From Cytophagaceae bacterium (GTDB lineage Bacteria > Bacteroidota > Bacteroidia > Cytophagales > Flexibacteraceae): 64,000 bases of DNA. The stretch's first letter is position 1. Every line of letters begins with the position of its first letter. The notes under the pieces are model-generated. The model searched no databases, was not told the DNA's origin, and saw only the letters and a program-made list of their open reading frames with translations. A program made the position numbers and the translations under genes. The stretch is taken from positions 62,001 to 126,000 of the forward strand of contig CANGYH010000004.1 in NCBI GenBank assembly GCA_947458545.1. The letters are read 5' to 3'. Of the stretch, positions 1 through 8,460 are shown in pieces.

Positions 1-654
1 GCCTACCGCATGCGCCACGAGCGCAGCGTACACCAAGAGATAGGTGTAGAGATGCCCACCGAGCACGGCAGCTTCGACCTGGTCTGCTACCGGCAGCAGA
101 GCAACCAGCAGCTGCACCTGGCCCTGGTAAAAGGCACCTGGCAGCCAGACGAACCCGTGCTGGTGCGCGTCCACAGCAGTTGCCTAACCGGCGACGTGTT
201 CGGCAGCTGCCGCTGCGACTGCGGGCCCCAATTGCGCCATGCCATGGAGATGGTAGAGGCCGAGGGCCGTGGCGTGATACTGTACATGAACCAGGAGGGC
301 CGGGGCATCGGGCTACTAAACAAGCTGCGTGCCTATAAACTGCAAGAGCAAGGCCGAGACACGGTGCAGGCCAACCTGGAGCTGGGCTTCGGCATGGACG
401 AGCGAGACTATGGCGTGGGCGCGCAGATCCTCTACGACCTGGGCATCCGCAAGCTGCGGCTGATTACCAACAATCCTAAGAAGCGTGTGGGCCTGATGGG
501 CTACGGGCTAGAGATTGTGGAGAACCTGCCGATCGTGATTGCGGCCAACCCCCACAATGCTGCCTACCTGCAAACCAAGCGCGACAAGCTTGGCCACGAG
601 CTGCCCGCCGATGCCCTGCCCCGCAACCTAGAGCAAGAGCCCAGCGCCACCTAG
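1..654 (+). CDS. ribBA: Riboflavin biosynthesis protein RibBA, C-terminal GTP cyclohydrolase II part (5' truncated by window edge)
   Basis: GTP cyclohydrolase II opens GTP and releases formate and pyrophosphate, the first committed step of riboflavin synthesis in the cytoplasm. The zinc-site pattern [16 protein letters not shown] and the GTP-binding stretch [11 protein letters not shown] are both visible. The reading frame is open back to base 1, and the residues around the internal ATG at 10 (AYRMRHE) match the linker that joins the DHBP synthase and cyclohydrolase domains in bifunctional RibBA. I therefore read this as the 3' part of ribBA, not a stand-alone ribA starting at 10. The C-terminus has a short acidic tail ending PSAT. 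A stand-alone ribA cannot be excluded without the upstream sequence. Confidence 0.93.
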   Translation, partial: AYRMRHERSVHQEIGVEMPTEHGSFDLVCYRQQSNQQLHLALVKGTWQPDEPVLVRVHSSCLTGDVFGSCRCDCGPQLRHAMEMVEAEGRGVILYMNQEGRGIGLLNKLRAYKLQEQGRDTVQANLELGFGMDERDYGVGAQILYDLGIRKLRLITNNPKKRVGLMGYGLEIVENLPIVIAANPHNAAYLQTKRDKLGHELPADALPRNLEQEPSAT

Positions 655-818
655 GCCCGCCCCCTTTGCCGACTTGGCTCAGCCAACATAGCCTTATGCC
701 TTGCGTTTGATTACGCAGGGCCATGGCTACCCATACCCGCCGCTGCCTATAGGCCGTAGATTTAGGGCGGCTAAGGCCAAAAAACCTCTCTCCGCTTTTT
801 ATTAACCTCAAACTCCGT

Positions 819-3773
819 ATGAAACGTGCCTTATGGATCGTCGGCGGTGGGCTGCTGTTTGTGTTGGTGGCCCTGGCCATGGCGCCGCTGCTTTTCAAAG
901 ACAAGATCAAGGCCAAGATAGATGCCGAAATCGCGGCCTCCGTCAATGCCAAGGTGTATTATGACGCTAGCTCGCTTAGCCTGTCTTTCTTTCGGCGCTT
1001 TCCCAACCTGTCGATAGGCTTGGAGCGATTCGGCGTCGTAGGCATCGGAGCCTTTGCAGGCGATACGCTGGCCGATGTGGGCCGCTTTGGGGCTACCGTC
1101 AACGTAGGCAGCCTCATTGGCGGGGGTAAGATCGAGGTCGTCTCCATAGAGCTGGACCGGCCCCGCATCAACGCCATCCGCCTGGCTGATGGCCGGGCCA
1201 ACTGGGACATTGCCAAGCAAGACACCACGGCTAAGGACACCACGGCCCAAGAGCCTACCCAGTTTGCCGTGGCCATCCGCCGCTGGGCCATTACAGACGG
1301 CCAGGTGTTTTTTGCCGACGGCCAAACCCCCATGACGCTGGTGGTGCGCGGGCTCAACCACTCCGGCTCGGGCGACTTTACCCAGGACGTGTTCGACCTC
1401 GACACCGAAACCGAGGCGCAGTCCGTCACCTACGAGCTAGACTCAGCCACCTACCTGGCAGGCAAGCGCGTGCGGGCCAAGCTGGCTGCGCAGATAGACC
1501 AGCCCCGTAGCCGCTACACCCTGCGCCAGTCTGAGCTATACCTCAACGACCTGGGCCTGGGCCTGGACGGCTGGGTGCAACTGGCCGATGCCTACACCGA
1601 TGCCGACCTGACGTTTAAGAGCCTCAACGGCAACTTTAAAGATCTGCTCTCGCTGGTGCCCGGCATGTACACCAAGAGCTTCGAGGGCCTGCGGGCAGAG
1701 GGCACCTTTAGCTTGGCAGGCCTGGTAAAGGGCCGCCACCAAGACAGCCTGCTGCCCCGCCTCGCGCTAGACCTCAAGGTAGACCAAGGCCAGTTTCAAT
1801 ACCCTGACCTGCCAAGCGCCGTGACGGGGGTGCAGGTAGACCTAAACGTGCTCCACACGCAAGGCCCACTAGAGAACCTGGCCATAAACCTGCGCCGCTT
1901 CGAGATGAAGATGGGCAAAAACCCCGTACAGGCCAAGGGCCAGATCCGCGGCCTGCGCGAGATGCAGGTAGATGCCAACGTAGCCGCCCGGCTGAACCTG
2001 GCCGAGGTTACCAAGGCCTTCCCCATGGAGGGCCTCGATTTGCGCGGCCTGCTGGCCATCAACGCCCAGGCCAAGGGCATATACAGCGCGGCCCGCAAGC
2101 GCCTGCCCGCCGTAAACGGCGAGGTAAACCTGGTAGATGGCTACGTGAAAAGCGCCCAGTTTCCGGCCCCGATAGAGGGCCTTACCGTGCAGGCCTACAT
2201 GCAAAACGGCACCGGCCGCATGGAGGATACCCGCATCCGCATCCCCAACCTGGCCCTGCGCCTGGAGGGCGAGCCCTTTACCGCCAATGCCCTGATAGAA
2301 GACCTGGTAAACTACCGCTGGGACGTGAACGCCCAAGGCGTGCTAGACCTGGCCAAGATGACCAAAATCTACCCAATCGAGGGTACGCAACTGGCAGGCC
2401 GCCTGCAGGCCGACATCCACACGCGGGGCAACATGGCAGACGTAGAAGCCGGCCGCTACGACCGCCTGCCCACCAGCGGCACGCTGAACCTGACCAACCT
2501 GACCTATAAAAGCGATGCCCTGCCCCAGGGCGTAACAGCCCAGGCCGTAGATGTGCGCTTTACCCCGGCAGCCATCAATCTGACCCGATTCGACGGGAAG
2601 CTGGGGCGCTCTGCCGTAGAGATGTCTGGCAGCCTGAGCAACTACTTCGGCTACATGCTCAAGGGGCAAACCATCAAGGGGCAGCTCAACTTTAGCAGCC
2701 CCAGCTTCGACGCCAACGAGTGGATGACAGACGAGCCCGCTCCGGCCCAGCCTGCTCCCGAGCCTGCCCTGGAGCCCATTGCCGTGCCCCGCAACCTGGA
2801 CCTGGTGCTCAACACCAAGCTAGACAAGCTACGCTACGACAACCTGGATGCTACCAACGTAACCGGGCAGGTAGTGGTGAAGGACGGCGTAGCAGATCTG
2901 CGCAACCTGCGCATGGGTGCCCTCGGTGGCCAATTGCTCGTAGATGGGAGCTACGACAGCCGAGACCCTGCCAACCCCGCCTACGCCATGACGCTCGACA
3001 TGCAAGGCGTAGATATGCCCGAGGTGTACCGCAGCTTCAACACGGTGCGCGTGCTGGCCCCCGCAGCCGAAGGCCTGCAAGGCAAGCTGACCACCCGCCT
3101 AAACCTGGCAGGCAAGCTAGACAACAAGATGAAGCCCGTCTTCCCCACCCTGAACGGCGGCGGCAACATCCGCATAGACGGGGCCAAGCTTCAAAGCCTG
3201 GGGTTGATTTCCAAGCTCAACGGCCTGGCCAAGCTAAACCTGCCCACCGAAAGCAATATGAAAAGCCTGGCCGCCCAGGGAGAGATCATGGCCGGGCGGC
3301 TCAACTTCAAACCGTTTGACCTGATGGTCGGCAGCCAGAAGCTGACGCTGGCCGGCAGCAGCGGTTTCGACCAGACGATAGACTGGAAGCTGGCCACAGA
3401 CTTGCCGCCCACGGCTGTAAGCCAGGCCTCTGCTGCCATTCCGGCCCTGGCACGCCTTACGGGGGGCAATACGGCGGTGCCGGTAACCTTTAACGTGACG
3501 GGTACGCAGGGCAGCCCCCGGGTGCAGTTTGCCAGCATTGGCAAGCTGGGCGGCAGTGGGGGTGTGGCAGGTGCCGTAAAAGAGCGCGCCAAAGAGCAGC
3601 TAGACCAAGCCAAACAACAAGCGGAGCAACGCGCCCGAGACGAAGCTGACCGCCTTAAGCGCGAGGCCGAAGACCGTGCCCGCGCCGAGGCCGAGCGCCT
3701 GAAGCAAGAGGCCCAAAACCGCGCCCAGCAAGAGCTGGATAAACTGAAAGACAAATTCAAAAAGCCTTGGTAA
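819..3773 (+). CDS. AsmA-family inner-membrane-anchored periplasmic protein
   Basis: This 984-residue protein has one N-terminal transmembrane helix (about residues 5-25) followed by a long beta-rich periplasmic region. The opening after the helix (KIDAEIAASVNAKVYYD, then SLSFFRRFPNLSIGLE) is the start typical of AsmA-like proteins, a group related to bridge-type lipid-transport proteins and outer-membrane biogenesis factors. Repeated blocks of the form 'LNLAEVTKAFPMEGLDLRG' and 'LDLAKMTKIYPIEGTQLAG' suggest internal duplications. The last ~75 residues are a charged Arg/Glu/Ala-rich coiled coil. The start ATG at 819 gives the membrane anchor directly. The next gene begins 5 bases after the stop, so the two are probably co-transcribed. 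A role in lipid trafficking is inferred from the family. Confidence 0.85.
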   Translation: MKRALWIVGGGLLFVLVALAMAPLLFKDKIKAKIDAEIAASVNAKVYYDASSLSLSFFRRFPNLSIGLERFGVVGIGAFAGDTLADVGRFGATVNVGSLIGGGKIEVVSIELDRPRINAIRLADGRANWDIAKQDTTAKDTTAQEPTQFAVAIRRWAITDGQVFFADGQTPMTLVVRGLNHSGSGDFTQDVFDLDTETEAQSVTYELDSATYLAGKRVRAKLAAQIDQPRSRYTLRQSELYLNDLGLGLDGWVQLADAYTDADLTFKSLNGNFKDLLSLVPGMYTKSFEGLRAEGTFSLAGLVKGRHQDSLLPRLALDLKVDQGQFQYPDLPSAVTGVQVDLNVLHTQGPLENLAINLRRFEMKMGKNPVQAKGQIRGLREMQVDANVAARLNLAEVTKAFPMEGLDLRGLLAINAQAKGIYSAARKRLPAVNGEVNLVDGYVKSAQFPAPIEGLTVQAYMQNGTGRMEDTRIRIPNLALRLEGEPFTANALIEDLVNYRWDVNAQGVLDLAKMTKIYPIEGTQLAGRLQADIHTRGNMADVEAGRYDRLPTSGTLNLTNLTYKSDALPQGVTAQAVDVRFTPAAINLTRFDGKLGRSAVEMSGSLSNYFGYMLKGQTIKGQLNFSSPSFDANEWMTDEPAPAQPAPEPALEPIAVPRNLDLVLNTKLDKLRYDNLDATNVTGQVVVKDGVADLRNLRMGALGGQLLVDGSYDSRDPANPAYAMTLDMQGVDMPEVYRSFNTVRVLAPAAEGLQGKLTTRLNLAGKLDNKMKPVFPTLNGGGNIRIDGAKLQSLGLISKLNGLAKLNLPTESNMKSLAAQGEIMAGRLNFKPFDLMVGSQKLTLAGSSGFDQTIDWKLATDLPPTAVSQASAAIPALARLTGGNTAVPVTFNVTGTQGSPRVQFASIGKLGGSGGVAGAVKERAKEQLDQAKQQAEQRARDEADRLKREAEDRARAEAERLKQEAQNRAQQELDKLKDKFKKPW

Positions 3774-3778
3774 ACAAT

Positions 3779-4900
3779 ATGAAGAAGTTCCACACCGGAG
3801 ACCGTGTCCGCGTTATTCAAGAGCGCGATATGGAGGGTACGGTAACGGGCCGCAACAAACACGGCCACGTAGTGGTAGAGATGACCGACGGATTTGAGCG
3901 CCCCTTTCCTGACAAAGAGCTGGCCCTGGTGCACAGCGCCAGCGAGCAGGCCGCCTTTGCTCCGGCGGCCTCGGCCGTCACTCGGGCCTCGGCAGGGCCC
4001 GCCAAGGCAGCTGAAGCCCGGTCAGGCGCAGCCCCAGCCAGCCCTCCCGAAGCCCCGGCTACCGTGGCCCGCAAAGGCATCTTCTTGGGCCTGACGGCCC
4101 CAATCGTTGGTACCCAGGCCCGCGAGTGGTACTTGCTCAACAACAGCGACCTGGCCCTGGCCCTGGTGGCAGGCTACAACCGCGACGGCCGCTACCAGAC
4201 CGACAAGGTGCTGGTGGCCCCGGCCAAAACCGCCACCCTGCTGGCAGAGGTGCCTGGCCGGCATCTGGCTGGCAGGCCTACCTTCCAGGTATGGGCCCAT
4301 GCCGCCGCGCTGGGGCAAGGCTCTCATCCGGCCCCCATCCACGCCGCCTGGCACCTACCCGCCGACTTTGCCGACCGCGCGCTTGAGCCCGCCCCTCTAC
4401 TAGGCAAGCCCATGCTCTTTACCGAGCTAGAGACACCCGGCCTGCAAACCGCGCCCTCAGAGCCGCGCATCATCGGCGCGCTGCCCGGCGGTAAGCTGGT
4501 GGTGGCAGGGCCCAACAAAGCTCCTACCCCGGCACTGACAGGCAAAGCCATAGCCGAGGCCATGATGGCCCCCAAAGCACCAGAGCCGCCCAAAGCCTCT
4601 GCCCCCCGCCCCACCGACGAGGTAGACCTACACATAGAGCAGCTCTCGCCCCGTGCAGCCCAACTCAGCTCTGACGAGATTCTGCAGACCCAGCTCCGCG
4701 CCTTCGAGCAAGCCTTCGAGCAGGCCCAGGCCAGCGGACAGACCTATTTGGTGCTGGTACACGGGGTTACCAATACCGCACTGCGCCAGGCCATCCACCG
4801 CCGCCTGTCTGCCGCAGCCCAAAACGGCCTCATCGCTCATTTTGAAGACTTCCAGAAAGAGCGCCTCGGCTACGGAGCCACCAGGGTAAAACTGAATTAG
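3779..4900 (+). CDS. DUF2027 domain protein with C-terminal Smr domain
   Basis: A 373-residue cytoplasmic protein of a family found mostly in Bacteroidota. It begins with a KOW/SH3-like segment (about residues 1-50, FHTGDRVRV...GTVTGR), then a Pro/Ala-rich linker, the DUF2027 beta domain (about 95-240), a second linker, and an Smr domain (about 290-373) with DLHIEQL and the loop LVLVHGVTNTALR. Smr domains of MutS2-like proteins bind or cut nucleic acid, but the canonical HGxGxG loop is altered here to HGVTNTA, so nuclease activity is uncertain. An upstream TTG at 3767 overlaps the asmA-like stop; the ATG at 3779 is preferred because it fits the family start MKKF. Confidence 0.8.
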   Translation: MKKFHTGDRVRVIQERDMEGTVTGRNKHGHVVVEMTDGFERPFPDKELALVHSASEQAAFAPAASAVTRASAGPAKAAEARSGAAPASPPEAPATVARKGIFLGLTAPIVGTQAREWYLLNNSDLALALVAGYNRDGRYQTDKVLVAPAKTATLLAEVPGRHLAGRPTFQVWAHAAALGQGSHPAPIHAAWHLPADFADRALEPAPLLGKPMLFTELETPGLQTAPSEPRIIGALPGGKLVVAGPNKAPTPALTGKAIAEAMMAPKAPEPPKASAPRPTDEVDLHIEQLSPRAAQLSSDEILQTQLRAFEQAFEQAQASGQTYLVLVHGVTNTALRQAIHRRLSAAAQNGLIAHFEDFQKERLGYGATRVKLN

Positions 4901-5004
4901 AAATTCAGCCATAAACGCTACCTAGCCCAGGCACTACAATCCCATAGGTAGGGCTTTGCAATCCCGAATGTGGAGCGTTGACTGTCGGCTTGTTTGTGCC
5001 TTAT

Positions 5005-7056
5005 TTAAACCAAGACAGGCTCTACCCACGCCCCGTCTTCCTTAATCAGGTCTATGAGGGCATCTACCGCCTGGGCGGTGGGGACGGCTTTTTGGACGAC
5101 GTTTTGGCCGCGGTAGAGGGCGATCTTATCAACCCCCACGCCGACATAGCCGTAGTCGGCGTCGGCCATCTCGCCGGGGCCGTTTACGATGCAGCCCATG
5201 ATGCCGATCTTGACGCCTTTGAGGTGCTGGGTGCGGGCGCGGATGCGGGCGGTTGTCTCTTGCAGGTCGAAGAGGGTGCGGCCGCAGCTGGGGCAGCTGA
5301 TGTACTCCGTCTTGCTGATGCGCGTGCGGGTGGCCTGCAGGATGCCGAATGCCAGCGAGCAGATGAACCTATCTGGCACGTGGAGGCTGGGGTGGGCGGG
5401 GTTGCCGTCTTCGTCTTCGTTTTCGGCGCAGATGAAGAGGCCGTCGCCGAGGCCGTCTAGCAGGAGGGCGCCCAGGTCGGTGCTGGCTTGTAGCTGCAGG
5501 GCCAGTTGGCGGTCGGCGGCGGCGTCTGCAATGCCGGGTTGGCCGGCTACGCCAGCGCCTTGCGGTCCGTAGGCTCTGCCCAGGATGACGGGGGCGGCAA
5601 TGCCTTGGGCCATCAGCTCTACGATGAGGCGGCGCTGCTCGGCCATGCCGTGGGGGTTATAGGTATCCAGGACAAGGACGACGGTGGGGTCGTCGCGCAG
5701 GGCGGTGGCCAGCTCTGGCGTCAGATCGTCATACGTTACGTAGAGGAAGTTGAGCTCGGGGTGGCGCTCGGCGCCGCCGATGTATTGGGGGATGGTGAGC
5801 CAGGGGTAGTGGCGGGGGCGGTGTTTCTGCGCTTGCCAGACGGGGTGGAACTGCACCACGCCCAGCGTACCGGGAATCTCAAAATCTACGGCCAGCACAC
5901 CGGTGAAGATGTAGTCGGCTGCTTGGTCGGTGATCGTCCACTTGTCCAGCGGCACGGAGTACTGCAGGCCCCAGCCAAAGAGTGAAGCGGGCGTGATCTG
6001 CTCGCGGGCGGAGAGGTCGGCCAAAACGCGGGGCACCTGATGGCCGCCGATGTTGAGGACTTGGCGGGTCTCGCGCCGGTGGTATTGGTAGGGGTTGAGG
6101 GGATAGACCTCGGGCTCGGGGCGGACGGGGTCTGCCTGGCGGACGGGTTGCTCGTAGCGCAGGGCCAGGGCTTTGGCGATGGGAGCCTCGTACTCGGGCT
6201 CTTCTGTCAGAGATACGCGGATCGTATCGCCTAGGCCATCTTCCAGCAAGGCACCGATGCCAACGGCGCTTTTGACGCGGCCGTCTTCGCCCTCGCCGGC
6301 CTCGGTTACGCCGAGGTGGAGGGGGTAGGGTTGCAGGCCTTCTTCGTCTAGCTTGGCTACGAGCAGGCGGTAGGCTTGCACCATCACCTGCGGGTTGCTG
6401 GCCTTCATGCTGACGACGATGTCGTAGAACTGCTCGGCCTCGCAGATGCGGATGAACTCCAGGGCTGACTCTACCATGCCCAGGGGCGTATCGCCGTAGC
6501 GGGACAGGATACGGTCTGACAGGGAGCCATGGTTGGTGCCGATGCGCATGGCGGTGCCGTGCTCTTTGCAGATGCGCACCAGGGGCGTGAACTTCTGCCG
6601 GATGCGCTCGAGCTCGGCCTCGTAGCTGGCGTCTGTGTAGTCTATCTGCTCAAACTTCTTTTTGTCGGCGTAGTTGCCGGGGTTGATGCGGACTTTCTCT
6701 ACGATGCGTGCGGCGAGCTCGGCGGCATTGGGGGTGAAGTGGATGTCGGCCACCAGGGGCGTGTCGTAGCCGCGGGCGCGCAGGCCGGCCTTGATGTTCT
6801 CCAGGTTTTGGGCCTCTTTGAGGGAGGGGGCTGTGATGCGTACGAGCTCGCAGCCGGCCTCGATCATACGGATGCACTGGGCGATGGAGCCTTCCGTATC
6901 CATGGTGTCCACCGTCGTCATAGACTGGATGCGGATGGGGTTGTCGCCGCCGATGGCGATGGGCCCTACCCGCACGGCCCGGGTGGGGCGGCGTCGGTAG
7001 TCAGTAAGGCTCTGGCAATAACGCAGTTGGCTCTGGACCTGGGCGAGCGTGGACAT
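5005..7056 (-). CDS. ispG: 4-hydroxy-3-methylbut-2-enyl diphosphate synthase (IspG/GcpE), long Bacteroidota type
   Basis: IspG reduces methylerythritol cyclodiphosphate to HMBPP in the MEP isoprenoid pathway, using a [4Fe-4S] cluster. The N-terminal TIM-barrel half shows IQSMTTVDTMDTE, VADIHFTPNAA and KVRINPGNYADKKKF. The C-terminal half carries the cluster ligands in CPSCGRTLFD (Cys588, Cys591) and MGCIVNGPGEM (Cys622). At 683 residues it is much longer than the ~370-residue E. coli enzyme because of the large central insert (about residues 280-570) known from Bacteroidota, Chlamydiae and plants. A TACCTTTG promoter core sits 5 bases before the ATG, so the message is probably leaderless. The gene is convergent with the DUF2027-Smr gene. 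Confidence 0.97.
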   Translation of the reverse strand: MSTLAQVQSQLRYCQSLTDYRRRPTRAVRVGPIAIGGDNPIRIQSMTTVDTMDTEGSIAQCIRMIEAGCELVRITAPSLKEAQNLENIKAGLRARGYDTPLVADIHFTPNAAELAARIVEKVRINPGNYADKKKFEQIDYTDASYEAELERIRQKFTPLVRICKEHGTAMRIGTNHGSLSDRILSRYGDTPLGMVESALEFIRICEAEQFYDIVVSMKASNPQVMVQAYRLLVAKLDEEGLQPYPLHLGVTEAGEGEDGRVKSAVGIGALLEDGLGDTIRVSLTEEPEYEAPIAKALALRYEQPVRQADPVRPEPEVYPLNPYQYHRRETRQVLNIGGHQVPRVLADLSAREQITPASLFGWGLQYSVPLDKWTITDQAADYIFTGVLAVDFEIPGTLGVVQFHPVWQAQKHRPRHYPWLTIPQYIGGAERHPELNFLYVTYDDLTPELATALRDDPTVVLVLDTYNPHGMAEQRRLIVELMAQGIAAPVILGRAYGPQGAGVAGQPGIADAAADRQLALQLQASTDLGALLLDGLGDGLFICAENEDEDGNPAHPSLHVPDRFICSLAFGILQATRTRISKTEYISCPSCGRTLFDLQETTARIRARTQHLKGVKIGIMGCIVNGPGEMADADYGYVGVGVDKIALYRGQNVVQKAVPTAQAVDALIDLIKEDGAWVEPVLV

Positions 7057-7061
7057 AGGTG

Positions 7062-7069
7062 CAAAGGTA
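7062..7069 (-). promoter_or_regulatory. Promoter -7 element of ispG (TACCTTTG)
   Basis: A perfect match to the Bacteroidota -7 consensus TAnnTTTG, ending 5 bases before the ispG start codon. Transcription should start at or next to the ATG. No clear -33 element was assigned. Confidence 0.65.
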
Positions 7070-7104
7070 ACACCTAGGGGGAGGGGAGGGTTTTGAAGGC
7101 AGAT

Positions 7105-7173
7105 TTAAGGCCCAAACCAGCGTAAACATTAAAACACCCTTTATTTTAATGTTTACTCTAATTTGGGCCTTAA
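7105..7173. repeat. Nested palindrome 1 upstream of fic
   Basis: A two-storey inverted repeat. The inner arms are 13 bp and perfect (7122-7134 and 7144-7156, GTAAACATTAAAA) around a 9-base spacer. The outer arms are 12 bp and perfect (7105-7116 and 7162-7173, TTAAGGCCCAAA). They are separated from the inner arms by 5 bases on each side, so the whole 69-bp structure is symmetric. It can act as a protein-binding palindrome or as an RNA or DNA hairpin. It lies between the divergent ispG and fic genes. Confidence 0.85.
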
Positions 7174-7195
7174 GCTTGAGGTGGGTAGCGGCACT

Positions 7196-7226
7196 AAACA
7201 TTAAAAGAGTACGCTCTTTAATGTTT
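7196..7226. repeat. Palindrome 2 upstream of fic, overlapping its -33 region
   Basis: Arms AAACATTAAAAGAG (7196-7209) and CTCTTTAATGTTT (7214-7226) are complementary except for one unpaired A. The CATTAAAA core is exactly 72 bp downstream of the same core in palindrome 1. The right arm overlaps the proposed -33 TTG of fic (7225-7227), a typical place for a repressor site. Confidence 0.8.
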
Positions 7227-7251
7227 GGTACCCAGACGTGCTTTATATTTG
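7225..7251 (+). promoter_or_regulatory. Probable fic promoter (TTG-N16-TATATTTG)
   Basis: The -7 element TATATTTG is at 7244-7251 and fits TAnnTTTG exactly. A TTG lies at 7225-7227, slightly closer than the usual 17-23 base spacing. Palindrome 2 covers the -33 element and palindrome 3 covers the expected 5' leader. Confidence 0.5.
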
Positions 7252-7262
7252 AGGTCTAAATT

Positions 7263-7303
7263 AGAGTAAACATTAAAATAAGCCCTCTTTTAATGTTTAC
7301 TCT
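7263..7303. repeat. Palindrome 3, directly before the fic start
   Basis: Perfect 16-bp arms (7263-7278 and 7288-7303, AGAGTAAACATTAAAA) surround a 9-base spacer. Its core is exactly 72 bp from that of palindrome 2. The structure ends 13 bases before the fic ATG, so it could act as an operator in the leader or as an mRNA hairpin hiding the start. Its left flank (7258-7278) is also a perfect 21-bp inverted copy of 7144-7164 in palindrome 1, so alternative pairing is possible. Confidence 0.85.
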
Positions 7304-7316
7304 GCAGCTATACTGA

Positions 7317-8444
7317 ATGAAGCCATATCCCATCAACCCAGACCGGAACCGACCCTGGAACGAGCTGCCCGAGCTACCCCTGGCTCCGTCCTGCTACGAG
7401 ACGGTGGAGGTGCTGACCCAACTGGTGGCAACGCGGGCTGCGCTGGGGCGTTTGCAAGGGCGCAGCGCGGTGATTCCTAACCAAGGGCTGCTGATCAACA
7501 CCATTAGTCTGCAAGAGGCTAAGGCCTCTAGCGCCATCGAGAACATCTTTACCACCGATGACGAGCTCTACAAGGCCTACAGCGAGCAGGCAGTGACCAC
7601 CGTAGCCGACAGCGCCACCAAAGAGGTACTGCGCTACCGCGAGGCGCTCTGGCATGGCCATACCTACCTACAACGCCAGGCCGACTTTGACCTGGATTAC
7701 TTCACGGAGGTGTACCGGCAGATTACCGAGGCCACGGACGGCTTGCGGCCGCCGACGGCCCAGGTGTACATCCGGCAGGGAGGCTCGGGGCCCAACGCGG
7801 GCAAGACGGTCTATACGCCCCCTAGGGGCAAGGGCGTGCTGGAGGCTAAGCTGGGCAACCTGCTGCAGTTTATGAACGACGATGCAGCCTACCCGCTAGA
7901 CCCAGTGCTGAAGATGGCCATAGGCCACTATCAGTTTGAGGCCATACACCCCTTCCGAGACGGCAACGGACGCACGGGGCGGGTGTTTAATATTAACTAC
8001 CTGACGCAAAAAGGTTTGCTGGACTATCCTATCCTCTACCTGAGCCGCTACATTATGGACCATAAGGCTGACTACTATGCCTGTCTGGCTGGTGTGTCGC
8101 AGCGGGGAGACTGGACGGCCTGGCTGCGCTACATGCTCCGCGCCGTAGAAGAGACCTCGCACCTAACTTACCACAAGATCAACGACCTGATGGCCGCCAA
8201 AGACGCCATCCTGGAGGCGCTGCTGAAGGAGACGGACATAGACCGGCCCGAGTCGCTGGTGAACAGCATCTTTACCCAGCCCTTTACCAAGGTAAAACAC
8301 CTGACCGATGCCCGCCTTTATGCGGAGAACACGGCCCGTAAATACCTAAATCAGCTGGTAGATATGCAGATTCTGGGCAAAAAGGTTATTGGTGGGCATC
8401 ACTACTACCTGAACCTGGAGTTGCACCGGATTTTGGGGGAATGA
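7317..8444 (+). CDS. fic: Fic family protein (AMP-transferase type) with Fic_N domain
   Basis: Fic enzymes usually transfer AMP from ATP to a hydroxyl group of target proteins. This 375-residue protein has the N-terminal Fic/DOC region (about 1-90), the Fic core with an intact active-site loop HPFRDGNGRTGR (residues 211-222), and a C-terminal part (about 290-375) resembling a winged helix. The inhibitory motif S-S-A-I-E-N (71-76) matches the (S/T)xxxE(G/N) signature of class II Fic proteins, in which the N-terminal helix blocks the nucleotide site. The layout resembles Shewanella SoFic. No separate antitoxin gene is adjacent, consistent with built-in inhibition. The upstream palindromes suggest tight, perhaps autogenous, control. 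Confidence 0.93.
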   Translation: MKPYPINPDRNRPWNELPELPLAPSCYETVEVLTQLVATRAALGRLQGRSAVIPNQGLLINTISLQEAKASSAIENIFTTDDELYKAYSEQAVTTVADSATKEVLRYREALWHGHTYLQRQADFDLDYFTEVYRQITEATDGLRPPTAQVYIRQGGSGPNAGKTVYTPPRGKGVLEAKLGNLLQFMNDDAAYPLDPVLKMAIGHYQFEAIHPFRDGNGRTGRVFNINYLTQKGLLDYPILYLSRYIMDHKADYYACLAGVSQRGDWTAWLRYMLRAVEETSHLTYHKINDLMAAKDAILEALLKETDIDRPESLVNSIFTQPFTKVKHLTDARLYAENTARKYLNQLVDMQILGKKVIGGHHYYLNLELHRILGE

Positions 8445-8460
8445 TAGGCCTCTATCCCCC

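Noticed and set aside
476-952. Long minus-strand frame across the ribBA end and asmA-like start
   Set aside because: It is antisense to two well-supported genes and encodes low-complexity sequence; GC-rich DNA produces many such shadows throughout the window.
7122-7156. Palindrome 1 as the terminator of ispG or of an upstream gene
   Set aside because: ispG reads away from it, no transcription unit ends there, and the same core recurs twice at 72-bp spacing up to the fic start.
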